From NCBI GenBank assembly GCA_030589225.1, contig JAUUWD010000111.1, positions 1 through 5,937 on the forward strand: a stretch of DNA of 5,937 nt. The letters are read 5' to 3'. The translations under genes were made by a program, and so were the position numbers. This stretch comes from Desulfobacteraceae bacterium. Its GTDB lineage: Bacteria; Desulfobacterota; DSM-4660; Desulfatiglandales; Desulfatiglandaceae. The notes beneath the pieces are model-generated. The model did not search any database. It worked only from the letters and a program-made list of their open reading frames with translations, and was not told where the DNA came from. The number at the start of each line of letters is the position of its first letter. Positions within the stretch are counted from its first letter, which is position 1. This document shows, piece after piece, positions 5,845 to 5,937 of the stretch.

Positions 5845-5863
5845 ATCATATTGTTGCTAACAA
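5845..5863 (-). promoter_or_regulatory. Candidate promoter -10 box and abutting operator-like inverted repeat of the operon
   Basis: Read on the - strand, TTGTTAGCAACAA (5863-5851) has perfect 5-base arms around a 3-base centre. It is followed directly by TATGAT (5850-5845), a 5-of-6 match to the -10 consensus. Transcription would start near 5838, leaving a leader of about 25 bases that contains the ribosome binding site. There is no good -35 (AAGGAT at the right spacing), but two A-tracts lie just upstream on this strand (runs at 5872-5877 and 5881-5888), resembling an UP element. The inverted repeat fills part of the spacer, where a bound regulator would block RNA polymerase. The XRE domain at the end of the operon is a candidate binder. 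Confidence 0.4.
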
Positions 5864-5937
5864 ATAAATCCTTTTTTGAGTTTTTTTTGGGGGAGTTCCT
5901 TGTATCTCTTTGGGGCACAGAATAATTTTTTCCGTAA

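Overview
The window looks like a chromosomal piece from an anaerobic bacterium that handles acyl-CoA substrates. A sulfate-reducing or syntrophic Desulfobacterota-type organism is my best guess. This is inferred from an archaeal/anaerobe-type S-adenosylhomocysteine hydrolase tail and an acyl-CoA dehydrogenase/electron-transfer-flavoprotein operon. No marker gene fixes the taxonomy.

Layout. (1) Bases 1-228, + strand: the 3' end of ahcY. (2) Bases 229-901: 673 bases without a credible gene but rich in inverted repeats. These include a 22-base-arm inverted repeat (491-553), a promoter-like pair overlapped by another inverted repeat (634-688), and a 16-base interrupted palindrome (858-873) just before the next gene. 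(3) Bases 902-1870, + strand: a complete metallo-beta-lactamase-fold hydrolase with a probable C-terminal winged helix. (4) Bases 1871-2246: a convergent intergenic stretch with one hairpin and possible decayed coding sequence. (5) Bases 2247-5813, - strand: a compact three-gene operon, transcribed in the order acyl-CoA dehydrogenase, etfB, etfA fusion. A promoter/operator candidate precedes it at 5845-5863.

How the operon should work. The dehydrogenase oxidises (or, run in reverse, reduces) an acyl-CoA and exchanges electrons with the EtfAB flavoprotein heterodimer. The striking feature is that the EtfA subunit is not a normal protein of about 320-330 residues. It continues without a stop or internal start codon into an XRE-type helix-turn-helix and a cupin domain, giving 527 residues. 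An electron carrier is thus joined to what is normally a stand-alone XRE-cupin transcription regulator. The natural hypothesis is an electron-transfer flavoprotein that also senses and regulates its own pathway, analogous to the flavoenzyme/repressor PutA. The operon's upstream region holds a TTGTT-N3-AACAA inverted repeat abutting a -10-like TATGAT, which would suit autoregulation. This link is inference only.
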